64,000 bases of DNA from Loktanella atrilutea (GCF_900128995.1 NZ_FQUE01000001.1:992001-1056000); one strand, 5' to 3'. Positions 16,811 through 25,664 are shown, counted from the stretch's first letter. Notes: generated by a model not told the origin, from the sequence alone. A program made the numbers and translations.

Positions 16811-17911
16811 TCAGATCCAGAATTTCTCCCGCACCGTGGCTTCACGCATGCCATCCGGGGTCCGCACCTGCAACACGGTGCCCGCATCCCAATGCGTCAT
16901 GCGTACCATGCCGATCGCCACGCCGGTGTCAAAGTCGGGCGAGGCGGCGGCGGAGGTCACCTGCCCGACCCGGGCGTCGCCCGCCAACAGCGGCCAGGCC
17001 CGGTCGCAGGGCGGCACGTCGCCCGCGATGGCAATGGCGCGGATCTGTTGCAGCGGCCCCTCCTTCGCCACCCGCAGCAGGGCGTCGCGTCCGACACAGC
17101 CGATCGCGGTCTGCGTGGAACAGAACCGCCCCAGCCCCGCTTCGTGGGGCGTGTTGTCCCGGGTCATGTCGTTGCCATAGGACAGCAGACCGCCCTCCAC
17201 CCGTTCGATCAGGTTGGGGCAACCCGCGTGGACGTCCAGATCGGCCCCCGCCTCCATCAAAGCGTGCCAGAGCGGCATGCCGTTGGCGGTGCCGTCGCAG
17301 TAGATCTCGAACCCGCCCTGTTTGGAATATCCCGACCGGGCGACCACCATCGCTGTCCCCTGAAAATCGAACCCGCCGAAGCGAAAGAACCGCAGGTTGC
17401 GCACCTGATCGCCAAAGACCCGCGCCATCAGTTGATCCGCCTTCGGCCCCTGCACCGCGAGGGGATGCACATCGGGTTCGTCCACCAGCACGTCGAGGCG
17501 GAAGCCATAGACGATCCCCTTGACCCAAAGCAGCAGGTCGCTGTCGGCGATCGAGATCCACCAGCGGTCCTCTGCCAGTTTCAGCGCCACGGGATCGTTC
17601 AGCATGCCGCCCGTCTCGTCCACGATGGGCACGTAATAGCATTGCCCCGGCAGCATCCCCCGCAGGTCACGCGGTGTCAGCATCTGCATCAGGCGCCCGG
17701 CGTCCGGACCGCGGATCTCGATCTGGCGCTCGCAGGCGACATCCCAGACCTGCACCGCCCGCTTGAGGTGATGATAATCCTCCACCACCGACCGGAACAC
17801 GGTCGGCAGCAGCATCCGGTTGTAGACGGTATAGCCCTTGACCCCCGCCGCCTCTACGCCGTCGGTAAAGGGTGTGCGCCGCACCCGGCGCGAGGGGGAA
17901 ATGGTTGCCAT
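16811..17911 (-). CDS. dmdA: Dimethylsulfoniopropionate demethylase DmdA
   Basis: A 366-residue enzyme of the GcvT/aminomethyltransferase fold. It transfers a methyl group from DMSP to tetrahydrofolate, giving methylmercaptopropionate and 5-methyl-THF. Matching family features are SRRVRRTPFTDGVEAAGVKGYTVYN at the N-terminus, VQVWDVACERQIEIRGPDA near residue 55, SIADSDLLLWVKGI near residue 130, and GCPNLIERVEGGLLSYGNDMTRDNTPHEAGLG near residue 245. These separate DmdA from the glycine-cleavage T-protein. Length fits. acuI follows downstream. A DinB/DUF1326/DUF2182 set ends 36 bp upstream on the same strand, so readthrough from it is likely. Confidence 0.92.
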   Translation of the reverse strand: MATISPSRRVRRTPFTDGVEAAGVKGYTVYNRMLLPTVFRSVVEDYHHLKRAVQVWDVACERQIEIRGPDAGRLMQMLTPRDLRGMLPGQCYYVPIVDETGGMLNDPVALKLAEDRWWISIADSDLLLWVKGIVYGFRLDVLVDEPDVHPLAVQGPKADQLMARVFGDQVRNLRFFRFGGFDFQGTAMVVARSGYSKQGGFEIYCDGTANGMPLWHALMEAGADLDVHAGCPNLIERVEGGLLSYGNDMTRDNTPHEAGLGRFCSTQTAIGCVGRDALLRVAKEGPLQQIRAIAIAGDVPPCDRAWPLLAGDARVGQVTSAAASPDFDTGVAIGMVRMTHWDAGTVLQVRTPDGMREATVREKFWI

Positions 17912-17947
17912 GTCGGTCAGCCTGCCTGAGGGGTTGCGGGATGGGTC

Positions 17948-18451
17948 CTAGTCGCGTGGCATCAGGAACAGCGCCGTCGGCGGCAGCGTCTGTCCCGATT
18001 GCGACAGAACCTGACGCACCCGCGCGCGCTGATCGGTCTGCTGGTTGAACATGTGCATCACGCAGGTGGCGCGCGGCACGATGACATCGCTTTCGCTGCT
18101 AAGCGAATAGAAGGCGATATCGCCGGTCAGGTCCACGCTGGACAGGGTATCCGCCCACATGCGCAGCGCCCCGTCCGCCCGGAACCGCGCCGCCCACCAT
18201 GTCGCGGGCGAAGGCGTCTCTGCCGCCGCACGTTCGAAATCCGAATGGGGCGCCTTTACCCGGAACAGCCGCGACAGCCACATCTGGTCAAGCCACAGAA
18301 GATGCGTCAGCGTCGTCAGGACGGACCCCTGCGGCAAGCCTGCGTCGCGGCGCAGCGCGTCACCGTCCATCGGTTCAAGAACTTCCCACAAGAGCCTGTT
18401 CTGCCACGCATTGTAGCGGCTCATGGTGCGGCAGTAGGCGCGGTCGATCAC
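17948..18451 (-). CDS. DinB/YfiT-like putative metalloenzyme
   Basis: A 167-residue four-helix DinB-superfamily protein (not the polymerase). The N-terminal MIDRAYCRTMSRYNAWQNRLLWE and LTTLTHLLWLDQMWLSRLF (His near residue 50) are typical of DinB proteins. CVMHMFNQQTDQRARVRQVL near residue 130 supplies further possible metal ligands in place of the canonical HxxxH. Members use Ni or Zn and often act as thiol-dependent transferases; the activity here is unknown. It begins with GTG overlapping the upstream DUF1326 stop (GTGA) and is followed 36 bp later by dmdA. Confidence 0.82.
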   Translation of the reverse strand: MIDRAYCRTMSRYNAWQNRLLWEVLEPMDGDALRRDAGLPQGSVLTTLTHLLWLDQMWLSRLFRVKAPHSDFERAAAETPSPATWWAARFRADGALRMWADTLSSVDLTGDIAFYSLSSESDVIVPRATCVMHMFNQQTDQRARVRQVLSQSGQTLPPTALFLMPRD

Positions 18452-19113
18452 CCTTTCGTCCCTTTCCAGTCGATCGGGCAGATTTCGGCGGACTTGCCGC
18501 CGAAGTCCCAGACCCGGCCGTAGTCGCGGACCTTCGATTTCACCCCCGCGGCGGCGATGATGTCGGGCCCCATCCAGTATTTCGAGTTGCTGATCATCAC
18601 CGGATGATCCGCGTCCAGCCCCTTCATCATCTCGATCTCGCCCTGGATCTTGCGGCCGATATAGATGCCGCGCTTCGTGCCCTCGCGCACGATCTCGACC
18701 TTTTCGCGCTCCGCTCCGATAATTTCGGACACCAGCATCGTGAACAGCCCCGTCGTACCCCCCGCCTGACCCGAGAAGATCTGCAGCAAGCCGTCATAAG
18801 CCTTGTCCGTCGCACGCTCGTCGACATAGGCCGCGACCTTCCAGTTGCCCTCTGCCATGCGGCCGGGGATGTCGACCAGCAGGCCGACGTTCAGACCGGA
18901 CAAGTCCTCGCCCTCGAAATGGCCCGCATCGATGGCGATCGCCATCCACGCGTGGCAATAGCCTTCGGTCGGGGGATAGGCGCCGAGGCTGACCACGCAG
19001 GGACAGAACACGGTGCAAGAGCAGTTCAAGAACAGTTCTCCCCTGATTGCCCAGTCCGCCGGGGTCGCGGTGCGGCGCATCGGGTGGGCAGTGGCGGGCG
19101 TCGGTGCGGCCAT
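18448..19113 (-). CDS. DUF1326 domain protein with N-terminal Cys cluster
   Basis: About 221 residues. The DUF1326 fold starts ELFLNCSCTVFCPCVVSLG, giving a CxCxxxCxC cluster near residues 31-39 that could bind a metal. The rest is soluble, with GRMAEGNWKVAAYVDERATDKAYDGLLQIFSGQAGG and WDFGGKSAEICPIDW at the end. Function is unknown. An ATG at 19128 overlaps the upstream stop, but the ATG at 19113 has AAGGA at proper spacing and is preferred. DUF1326 and DUF2182 genes are commonly adjacent, which points to one metal-related complex. Confidence 0.85.
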   Translation of the reverse strand: MAAPTPATAHPMRRTATPADWAIRGELFLNCSCTVFCPCVVSLGAYPPTEGYCHAWMAIAIDAGHFEGEDLSGLNVGLLVDIPGRMAEGNWKVAAYVDERATDKAYDGLLQIFSGQAGGTTGLFTMLVSEIIGAEREKVEIVREGTKRGIYIGRKIQGEIEMMKGLDADHPVMISNSKYWMGPDIIAAAGVKSKVRDYGRVWDFGGKSAEICPIDWKGTKG

Positions 19114-19124
19114 GGCGGGATCCT

Positions 19125-19889
19125 TCATGCAAATGCCAGCGCGGCGGCGATCAGACCGGCGGCGATCAGCACGGCACCCGCCGGCCTGATCAGACGATGC
19201 CCGACGACGGGCAGTTTTTCAAAGACCATGAACAGCGTCGCCAGTCCCATCCACAAGAGCGACATGACGCCGCCGACGAAGCCCAGCGCCATGAACCCCC
19301 AGCAGCAGACCACGCAGTAGCCGCCCAGCCGCAGGCCCATGTCGATTCCGCCGGCGAAACCGGTCCGCCAGTGGCCCAGAAAGAAGGTCATCGGCGCGTG
19401 GCAGCGCCCGTGGCAGACCGCCTTGGTGCGGCTGAACTGAAACCCGCCGACCGCCAGCAGCAACCCTGCGGTCAGCAGGCCGGACGTCGCGGCCCCGAGG
19501 CCGTCGAGCCAGCCCATGGCCATCAACCCCACCTGCGCCAGTGCGATCAAGGCGGCAAAGCCGATCCACGCGACGCCATAGCCCAGCAGGACGCCCCACC
19601 AGCCCGCGCGGGTGCCGTCGGCGGCAGTCATCAGACGCTCGTAATCCGCCAGCGTCGGCACCATGGTCGGCAACATCATCGCGGCCATCATGATCGCCCA
19701 CATCGGAAACAGCGCGCCGAAACGCGTCATCGGCATCATGTTCATGCCCACGGGCCGGCCCAGCACATCGACGCCCGCCATTCGTGCCATGGCGAACATC
19801 GTGATCCATGCCAGAAGGATCGCGCCGAAAACCAGCAGCCATGACAAGGTCCGCCCGGCCGGGCGCAGCGCTGCCGTCGTCATTGCCAT
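19125..19889 (-). CDS. DUF2182 predicted metal-binding membrane protein
   Basis: A 254-residue polytopic membrane protein with about six or seven helices. Metal-ligand candidates include Met-rich segments (MAIMMAAMMLPTMVPT near residue 70; GMNMMPMTRFG near residue 47), CHGRCHAPMTFF near residue 165, and GYCVVCCWGFMALGFVGGVMSLLWMG near residue 190. This is the DUF2182 family, described as predicted metal-binding integral membrane proteins, of unproven function; the Cys/Met clusters suggest copper. It is the first gene of the tightly overlapped set that leads into dmdA-acuI. AAAGGGGGG precedes the start. Confidence 0.85.
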   Translation of the reverse strand: MAMTTAALRPAGRTLSWLLVFGAILLAWITMFAMARMAGVDVLGRPVGMNMMPMTRFGALFPMWAIMMAAMMLPTMVPTLADYERLMTAADGTRAGWWGVLLGYGVAWIGFAALIALAQVGLMAMGWLDGLGAATSGLLTAGLLLAVGGFQFSRTKAVCHGRCHAPMTFFLGHWRTGFAGGIDMGLRLGGYCVVCCWGFMALGFVGGVMSLLWMGLATLFMVFEKLPVVGHRLIRPAGAVLIAAGLIAAALAFA

Positions 19890-20083
19890 GCCCCCCTTTC
19901 GCCCGTGTCACGCCTTTCATGCTGGCATACAAACCGTGTCCCTGCAAACCCCGTAACCGCCGCCGTTGCCTGCGAAAACGGCATATCGGGCTGGCCTGTG
20001 CCAGTGCGGGCAATTCGGTCTTGTTCCCTATGAAACCCCGCCCTAACGTCGTCCGGACGCGATCAAAACGGGAGTTATCGACG

Positions 20084-21127
20084 ATGAACACCAAGACCCT
20101 TCTGGCGGGCACCGCCCTCGCCCTGATGGCCACCTCCACCCTGGCGCAGGACAGCGGCCTTCTGGTGCTGGACTACCCGGGGTTCGAGGAACCGGCCTAT
20201 CACACCGCCTATCTTGAAAAGAACGGGGACGAGCCGACCTTCAGCTTCTTCGGTGACGAGGACGAGGCCTTTCAGAAGATCCGCTCGGGTTTCCGCGCCG
20301 ACATCGCGCACATCTGCGCGGGCTCGGTCACGAAATGGGCAGAGAGTGGGATCCTCGAGGAATGGGATACGTCTAAGATCGACGCCTACGACGATCTGGA
20401 CAGCAACCTGACCGGCACCGACGTGGCCGCCACCGACGGCGTGTACTTCATCCCGACCGATTTCGGATCGACCGCCATCGGCTACAACCCGGACGAGGTC
20501 CCGGCCGAGGATGTCGCCTCCCTCGAGGTCTTCAAGAACCCGAAGTACACGGGCCGCATGTCCCTGCCCGACAACGTCGACGACGCCTATGCGCTGGCCT
20601 ACCTCGCGACCGGCGTCACCAATTGGACCGAGGCGACTGACGCACAGTTCGAAGCCGCATCGAACTGGCTGCGGGAGGTGCATCCGAACCTGCGCACCTA
20701 CTGGACCGATCCGGCGGAGCTGGCGCAGCTGATGGCGTCCGGCGAGATCCTGATCAGCTGGGCCTGGAACGAGACCTTCCCGACCATGGTCGCGGAAAAG
20801 CGCCCCTTCGCCTTCCAGCGGACGGCCAAGGAAGGCTCCTCGCTCTGGCTGTGCGGTTACGTGAACCTCAAGGACGGTCAGGGGTCGGAGGACAAGGCCT
20901 ACGACTATATCAACGCAATGCTGGCGCCCTCGTCCGCGATGCCGCTGCTGGAAAACGGCTTTGGCACCTCGAACAAGGCGGCCCTGACCTCCGAGATCAC
21001 CGAGGACGAGCTGAAGGCCGCGGGGCTGGAGCCGATCGACGCCCCCGTGCTGGCGCAGCTGCCGATGAGCAACGAACTGCGTGAACGCCAGAACGAGACC
21101 TTCGAGCTGATCAAGGCCGGGTTCTGA
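20084..21127 (+). CDS. Orphan polyamine-type ABC binding protein
   Basis: A 347-residue PotD/PotF-like periplasmic binding protein. It has a signal peptide ending ATSTLAQ; LLVLDYPGFEEPAYHTAYLEK replaces the usual YNWGDY strand. Family features include RSGFRADIAHICAGSVTKWAESG, YFIPTDFGSTAIGYNPDEV and GEILISWAWNETFP. GGAG precedes the ATG. No permease or ATPase is adjacent: the flanking genes are divergent DUF2182 and convergent FAH hydrolase. It may serve the transporter at the left end of the window or one elsewhere. The ligand is unknown. Confidence 0.88.
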   Translation: MNTKTLLAGTALALMATSTLAQDSGLLVLDYPGFEEPAYHTAYLEKNGDEPTFSFFGDEDEAFQKIRSGFRADIAHICAGSVTKWAESGILEEWDTSKIDAYDDLDSNLTGTDVAATDGVYFIPTDFGSTAIGYNPDEVPAEDVASLEVFKNPKYTGRMSLPDNVDDAYALAYLATGVTNWTEATDAQFEAASNWLREVHPNLRTYWTDPAELAQLMASGEILISWAWNETFPTMVAEKRPFAFQRTAKEGSSLWLCGYVNLKDGQGSEDKAYDYINAMLAPSSAMPLLENGFGTSNKAALTSEITEDELKAAGLEPIDAPVLAQLPMSNELRERQNETFELIKAGF

Positions 21128-21132
21128 TCCAA

Positions 21133-21163
21133 CGGCGGGCGCCCGTTCCCCGGGCGCCCGCCG
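21133..21163. terminator. Strong bidirectional stem-loop between convergent genes
   Basis: A perfect 13-bp GC stem (CGGCGGGCGCCCG and its complement) with a five-base loop lies between the binding-protein stop (21127) and the FAH-family stop (21173). The symmetric position suggests it ends both transcripts, although no U-tract follows on either strand. Confidence 0.65.
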
Positions 21164-21172
21164 ACAGCCGTG

Positions 21173-21862
21173 TCAGGCCACGATCTTCGTCCTGACCGGT
21201 TCCAGACCGTCGACGCTGCCGACAAGTTCGTCGCCAACGCCCACGGCCCCCACGCCGGCCGGCGTGCCCGTCATGATCAGGTCGCCGGATCGCAGCCGGT
21301 AAAGCGTCGACAGATGCGCGATGATCTCTCTCACATCGTGGACCATGTCGGACAGCGGCGCCGACTGGCGGGTCTCGCCATTCACGTCCAGCCGGATATG
21401 CGCGCTGTCCAGCAGCGCGTCCGCGGCGGGCGTGATCGCACCGATGATCGCAGACTGCTCGAAATCCTTTCCGGTGTCCCAAGGCTTGCGCCCGTCCTTG
21501 GCCACCGCCTGCAGATCGCGCCGCGTCATGTCGAGGCCGACGGCATAGCCGAAGATCTCGACCTCGCTCGCAGGCGCGTGCGACAGGCCGACGGACGGTC
21601 CGATCGCCACCACCAGCTCGATCTCGTGGTGCAGGTCGGACGTGGCCTGCGGATAGGTCATGTCCTGCCCGGACTGCAGGATCGCATGACCGGACTTGGT
21701 GAAGTAGAAGGGCGCGGCCCGGTCCACCGTGTTGCCCATCTCTGCGGCATGGGCCTCGTAGTTGCGGCCGACGCAGAAGATGCGGCGCACGGGAAAGCGG
21801 TCCTCGGACCCTGCGATCGGCAGATCGGGTTGTGCGGGGGCGGGAAATGAATATGTCGTCAT
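21173..21862 (-). CDS. Fumarylacetoacetate hydrolase family protein
   Basis: A 229-residue FAH-fold enzyme. It includes FCVGRNYEAHAAEMGN near residue 32, the metal-ligand strand DLHHEIELVVAIG near residue 75 (Glu residues), and LRSGDLIMTGTPAGVGAVGVGDEL near residue 190. Members hydrolyse or decarboxylate beta-diketo acids in aromatic and sugar catabolism; short forms like this one are often acylpyruvases or fumarylpyruvate hydrolases. The start follows GAGGACCCG; an ATG 33 bp upstream is less likely. It is a single gene facing the orphan binding protein and divergent from pqi. The exact substrate cannot be assigned. Confidence 0.87.
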   Translation of the reverse strand: MTTYSFPAPAQPDLPIAGSEDRFPVRRIFCVGRNYEAHAAEMGNTVDRAAPFYFTKSGHAILQSGQDMTYPQATSDLHHEIELVVAIGPSVGLSHAPASEVEIFGYAVGLDMTRRDLQAVAKDGRKPWDTGKDFEQSAIIGAITPAADALLDSAHIRLDVNGETRQSAPLSDMVHDVREIIAHLSTLYRLRSGDLIMTGTPAGVGAVGVGDELVGSVDGLEPVRTKIVA

Positions 21863-21981
21863 CGGGTCCTCAAGCAGGCGTGGCCAAGATCGCAACTTGC
21901 GTCTAGTATCCGTCCGGCAGTCCCCGCAGCAGCTATCCCATCCCGCACAAAGTCAAGACCACACCGCATGACAATCGCACC

Positions 21982-22623
21982 ATGACCATCGACCCGGACG
22001 CCCTGCCCCCGCTGGACGACATGATTGCCTGTCCGCACTGCGACACGCTTTACATGGAACAGGACCTGCCGGACGGCGCGCGCGCCTATTGCCGGCGCTG
22101 CGGCGTCCTGCTGCTGACGTCGGAACCCGGTGCCATCGTGCGCATGGTCAGCTTCGCCAGCGCCGGTGTCGTGCTGATGATCGCGGCGATCTCGTTTCCG
22201 TTCCTCGACCTCGACGTGCAGGGCCAGCACAACGCGACATCCGTCCTGCACGCGATCATGGCCTTCAGTTCCGGCAAGGGCATCCCGCTCGCCATCGCGG
22301 TGGCGCTTTTCATCGTGGTGCTTCCGGTGGTCCGCCTGCTGGCGCTGATCCATGCGCTGGGGCCACTGGTCCGCGGGGCCAGGCCGCACCGCAGCGCCCG
22401 CGTGGCCTTTGCACTGACCGAACAGCTGCGGCCGTGGGCCATGGCGGAAATCTTCATGGTCGGCGTCAGCGTCGCACTGGTCAAGGTCGCGGGGCTTGCC
22501 ACGGTGACCGTCGGCCCCGCCTTCTGGGCCTTCGTCGCCCTCGTCGTCATCACCGTCCTCAATGATCAGATCATGAACAGGTATTCGATTTGGAAAGCAC
22601 TCGACACGGGCTTCCGGGCCTGA
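21982..22623 (+). CDS. PqiA half-protein 1 (paraquat-inducible protein A)
   Basis: A 213-residue membrane protein with one PqiA unit. A zinc-ribbon-like cytoplasmic knuckle (CPHC ... CRRC, near residues 17-39) is followed by four helices, with the conserved FPFLDLDVQG after helix 1. In E. coli two such units are fused in one PqiA of about 417 residues that acts with PqiB and PqiC in lipid traffic between inner and outer membrane. Here the second unit is a separate overlapping gene. The operon continues pqiA2-pqiB-pqiC with overlaps. Confidence 0.85.
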   Translation: MTIDPDALPPLDDMIACPHCDTLYMEQDLPDGARAYCRRCGVLLLTSEPGAIVRMVSFASAGVVLMIAAISFPFLDLDVQGQHNATSVLHAIMAFSSGKGIPLAIAVALFIVVLPVVRLLALIHALGPLVRGARPHRSARVAFALTEQLRPWAMAEIFMVGVSVALVKVAGLATVTVGPAFWAFVALVVITVLNDQIMNRYSIWKALDTGFRA

Positions 22624-23225
22624 TCACCGCCCGCGAGGCGGGACTCGTCGCCTGCACCCGCTGCGGTCAGGTGCACGCCGGCGGCGCCGTGCGGTGCAAG
22701 CGCTGCCACGGGCCGCTGGAAAGCCGAGACCGGCAGAGCCTGCAAAAGGTCTGGGCCTGGCTGATCGCGGGGATCGTCGCCTTCATTCCGGCCAATATCT
22801 ATCCGATGCTGATCACCAGCACCCTGCTGGAGCATACCGAAAGCACCATCGTCGGCGGCGCGATCCAGCTGGTAGAGCACCACAACTACGGCATCGCCGC
22901 GATCGTCTTCGTCGCCTCGATCATGATTCCGATCGGCAAGTTCATCGCCATCGCCTATCTGGCGATCAGCGTTCATCGTCATCAGATCCTGAAGATGCAC
23001 CAGCGCCACAGGCTCTACGATGTCGTGGAATTCATTGGCAGATGGTCGATGATCGACGTCTTCGTCGTTGCTATTTTGTCCGCTCTGGTGCAGTTGGGCG
23101 GTGTCGCCACGATCAATCCCGGCGTGGCCGCGATGAGTTTTGCCCTGTCGGTGGTTTTCACGATGCTGTCGGCGCTGGCCTTCGACCCCCGTTTGATCTG
23201 GGATGCTGACAGGACCGCTTCATGA
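22590..23225 (+). CDS. PqiA half-protein 2
   Basis: The second PqiA unit, about 211 residues: a Cys knuckle (CTRC ... CKRC, near residues 22-39) and four helices with the signature AFIPANIYPMLIT near residue 64. The best start is a TTG inside the end of the first half-gene, giving a 34-bp overlap; an AGG lies about 7 bases upstream, and no ATG or GTG occurs before the Cys knuckle. The stop overlaps the pqiB start (ATGA). The two halves must presumably associate to form the equivalent of the fused PqiA. Confidence 0.83.
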   Translation: MESTRHGLPGLITAREAGLVACTRCGQVHAGGAVRCKRCHGPLESRDRQSLQKVWAWLIAGIVAFIPANIYPMLITSTLLEHTESTIVGGAIQLVEHHNYGIAAIVFVASIMIPIGKFIAIAYLAISVHRHQILKMHQRHRLYDVVEFIGRWSMIDVFVVAILSALVQLGGVATINPGVAAMSFALSVVFTMLSALAFDPRLIWDADRTAS

Positions 23226-25663
23226 GTGACGAGAATTCCCAGCGCCCGGCAGATCTCGACGTGCGTCAGGCGAAGCCGAGCATCTGGCGCCGCCTGTCCT
23301 TCGTCTGGATCGTGCCGATCCTCGCGCTGATCGTCTCGGTCACTGTGGCATGGCAGTCCTTCGCCAACCGCGGCGTCGAGATCGAGATCAGTTTCAACAA
23401 CGCGAGCGGCGTCACGGCCGGTGAAACCGCGATCAAGTACCGCGACGTCGACGTGGGACAGGTGGAGCGTGTGGAATTCTCGCCCGACCTGCAGGAGGTG
23501 CTGGTCTACGCCCGGGTGGATAAGAACATCGCGCCCTTCCTCGACGCGGACGCCAAGTTCTGGGTCGTCCGGCCAGAGGTCGGCCTGCGCGGTGTCAGCG
23601 GCCTCGATACGGTGCTGTCCGGCGTCTACATCGAAGGCGACTGGAACCGCGACCCGCAGGTCGCCCAGACCGCCTTCGTCGGCCTTGAAACCGCGCCGAT
23701 CACGCTCGCCGACCAGGACGGCAGCGCCATCGTGCTGCGCACCAACGACGGCAGCGCCCTGTCCGCCGGCGCGCCCATCCTGCATCAGGGGATCGAGGTC
23801 GGCGTGCTGGGCTCGCCGGAACTGCAGGACGACGGCCTGACCGTGCTTGTCGATGCCTTCATCAATGCGCCCTACGACAAGCTTATCACCACCAACACCC
23901 GGTTCTGGGACACCGCCGGCTTCAGCGTCTCGCTCGGCGCCGCCGGTGTGTCGCTGAACGTGGGCTCTCTGGCGTCGCTGCTGGAAGGGGGCGTCGCCTT
24001 CGACACCGTCGTGTCCGGCGGGGCGCCGATGAAGGACCTGCAGGTCTTCGACCTCTTCAGCGACGAAGAAACCGCCCGCAACAGCCTGTTCAACGACGCC
24101 GGCCGGCCCAAGCTGAACGTCGCCGTCCTGTTCGACGGGTCGGTCAGCGGCCTGTCCGTCGGATCGGAAGTCCGGTTCCAGGGCCTGCGTGTCGGTCAGG
24201 TGGCCGAACTGGGCGCCGTCGTGATCGACGATCCGGACGAGGCGCGGGTCGAGCTGCGCACCGTGTTGGCCATCGAACCCGGCCGGCTGGGCCTTGGCGA
24301 GGATGCGACACCGCAGGACGCGCTCGATCTGCTGGCGGACTTCGTGGGTCAGGGCCTGCGTGCCCGCCTCGTGACCGGCAACATCCTGTCCGGCTCTCTG
24401 GTGGTCGAACTGGTCGAGGTCGCCGACGCGCCGGAGGCGATCCTCGATGTCAGCGCCAAGCCCTTTCCGGTCATCCCCACGACGGTCAGCAACATCACCG
24501 ATGTCGCCGATCAGGCGCAGGGCGTGCTGAACCGCATCAACAACCTTCCGATCGAAGAGATCATGACCTCTGCCATCGACCTGATGGACAGCGCCAACGC
24601 GCTGGTCCGGTCCGACGGCGTGATGCAGACGCCGGAACAGGTCGCCGGCCTGCTGGCGGACGCCCGCGGCCTGATCGGCTCGCCCGCCCTTCAGGCGGTC
24701 CCGGACCAGATCGCCGCCGTGGTGGAACAGGCCCGGACGATCCTGGGACAGGTCAGCGGCGTCATGACCATGGTCGGCAACGCCGATCTGGTCGGCAGCG
24801 TCACCCGCACCGTCGCCAACGTCGAGGATGGCACGCGGAACCTCGGCGAGATCTCGGCCTCGGCCCAGTCGCTGCTGGACAAGGTCAACGCCCTGCAGGT
24901 CGAGGCGCTGCTGTCGCAGGCGAGTGCGGCCATCGATTCGCTGCAGGTCCTGGCCGAGAACCCGGACCTTGCACAGGTTCCGGTGTCGCTGACCCAGCTG
25001 CTGGACGAAACCCGCGGCCTGATCGCCAACGGCGACGTGCAGGCCCTGCCGGGCGAGTTGCGCAACGTGGCCGACAGCGCCAACCAGATCCTGACCGACC
25101 TGACGGCCCAGAACGTCAGCGGCCAGTTGACCAATGCGATCGCCGCCGCGGCCTCCGCTGCGGAAAGCATCGATACCGCCTCGCAGCAACTCCCGGCGAT
25201 CACCGAGCAGCTGAACACGCTGTCGGCGAACGCGGCGCAGATGGATCTGCAAAGCCTGGCGCAGGCGGCGGAGAATACGCTCGACAGCATCGACGCGCTC
25301 GTGGGCACGCCCAGCGCGCAGGCCCTCCCCGCCTCGCTGTCATCGGCGCTGGACGAGGTGCAGCTCTTCCTCAACGACATCCGCGAAGGCGGCGCGGTGG
25401 AAAATGTGAACGCGGCGCTGCTGTCGGCGAACAACGCCGCACAGGCGATCGAGGACGCGGCCCGCACCCTGCCAGAGCTGTCGCGGCAGGCGGGCGCGCT
25501 GGTGACGAACACCGGGGCGGTGCTGTCGACCTACGGCGACCGGTCGCGGTTCAACGCGGAAACCCTGTCCACACTGCGCGACATCCAAGAGGCCGCGGAC
25601 GCGGTCAGCAGCCTCGCCAAGGCGATCCAGCGCAATCCCAGTTCACTGATCACAGGGCGTTAA
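23222..25663 (+). CDS. pqiB: PqiB-like MCE protein with long C-terminal extension
   Basis: An 813-residue inner-membrane-anchored periplasmic protein. One N-terminal helix (FVWIVPILALIVSVTVAW, near residue 28) is followed by three MCE (MlaD) domains at roughly 45-140, 155-260 and 290-400; GVTAGETAIKYRDVDVGQV and GLSVGSEVRFQGLRVGQVAEL are typical MCE strands. E. coli PqiB is about 546 residues. Here some 400 extra residues form Ala/Leu/Gln-rich helices with a recurring motif (QAVPDQI, AQVPVSL, QALPGEL, QALPASL near residues 489, 582, 605 and 698). By analogy, the MCE rings and helical tube form a lipid conduit across the periplasm; the extension may lengthen it. Confidence 0.88.
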   Translation: MSDENSQRPADLDVRQAKPSIWRRLSFVWIVPILALIVSVTVAWQSFANRGVEIEISFNNASGVTAGETAIKYRDVDVGQVERVEFSPDLQEVLVYARVDKNIAPFLDADAKFWVVRPEVGLRGVSGLDTVLSGVYIEGDWNRDPQVAQTAFVGLETAPITLADQDGSAIVLRTNDGSALSAGAPILHQGIEVGVLGSPELQDDGLTVLVDAFINAPYDKLITTNTRFWDTAGFSVSLGAAGVSLNVGSLASLLEGGVAFDTVVSGGAPMKDLQVFDLFSDEETARNSLFNDAGRPKLNVAVLFDGSVSGLSVGSEVRFQGLRVGQVAELGAVVIDDPDEARVELRTVLAIEPGRLGLGEDATPQDALDLLADFVGQGLRARLVTGNILSGSLVVELVEVADAPEAILDVSAKPFPVIPTTVSNITDVADQAQGVLNRINNLPIEEIMTSAIDLMDSANALVRSDGVMQTPEQVAGLLADARGLIGSPALQAVPDQIAAVVEQARTILGQVSGVMTMVGNADLVGSVTRTVANVEDGTRNLGEISASAQSLLDKVNALQVEALLSQASAAIDSLQVLAENPDLAQVPVSLTQLLDETRGLIANGDVQALPGELRNVADSANQILTDLTAQNVSGQLTNAIAAAASAAESIDTASQQLPAITEQLNTLSANAAQMDLQSLAQAAENTLDSIDALVGTPSAQALPASLSSALDEVQLFLNDIREGGAVENVNAALLSANNAAQAIEDAARTLPELSRQAGALVTNTGAVLSTYGDRSRFNAETLSTLRDIQEAADAVSSLAKAIQRNPSSLITGR

Positions 25664-25664
25664 C

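Noticed and set aside
16811-17911. Calling the gene glycine-cleavage T-protein (gcvT)
   Set aside because: No gcvH or gcvP is nearby, the motif pattern fits DmdA, and acuI follows as in DMSP degraders.
23015-25252. 745-residue open frame on the minus strand across the Pqi region
   Set aside because: Antisense shadow of pqiB in GC-rich DNA; low-complexity Arg/Asp/Gly/His composition, no family resemblance, whereas pqiB on the plus strand is unmistakable.
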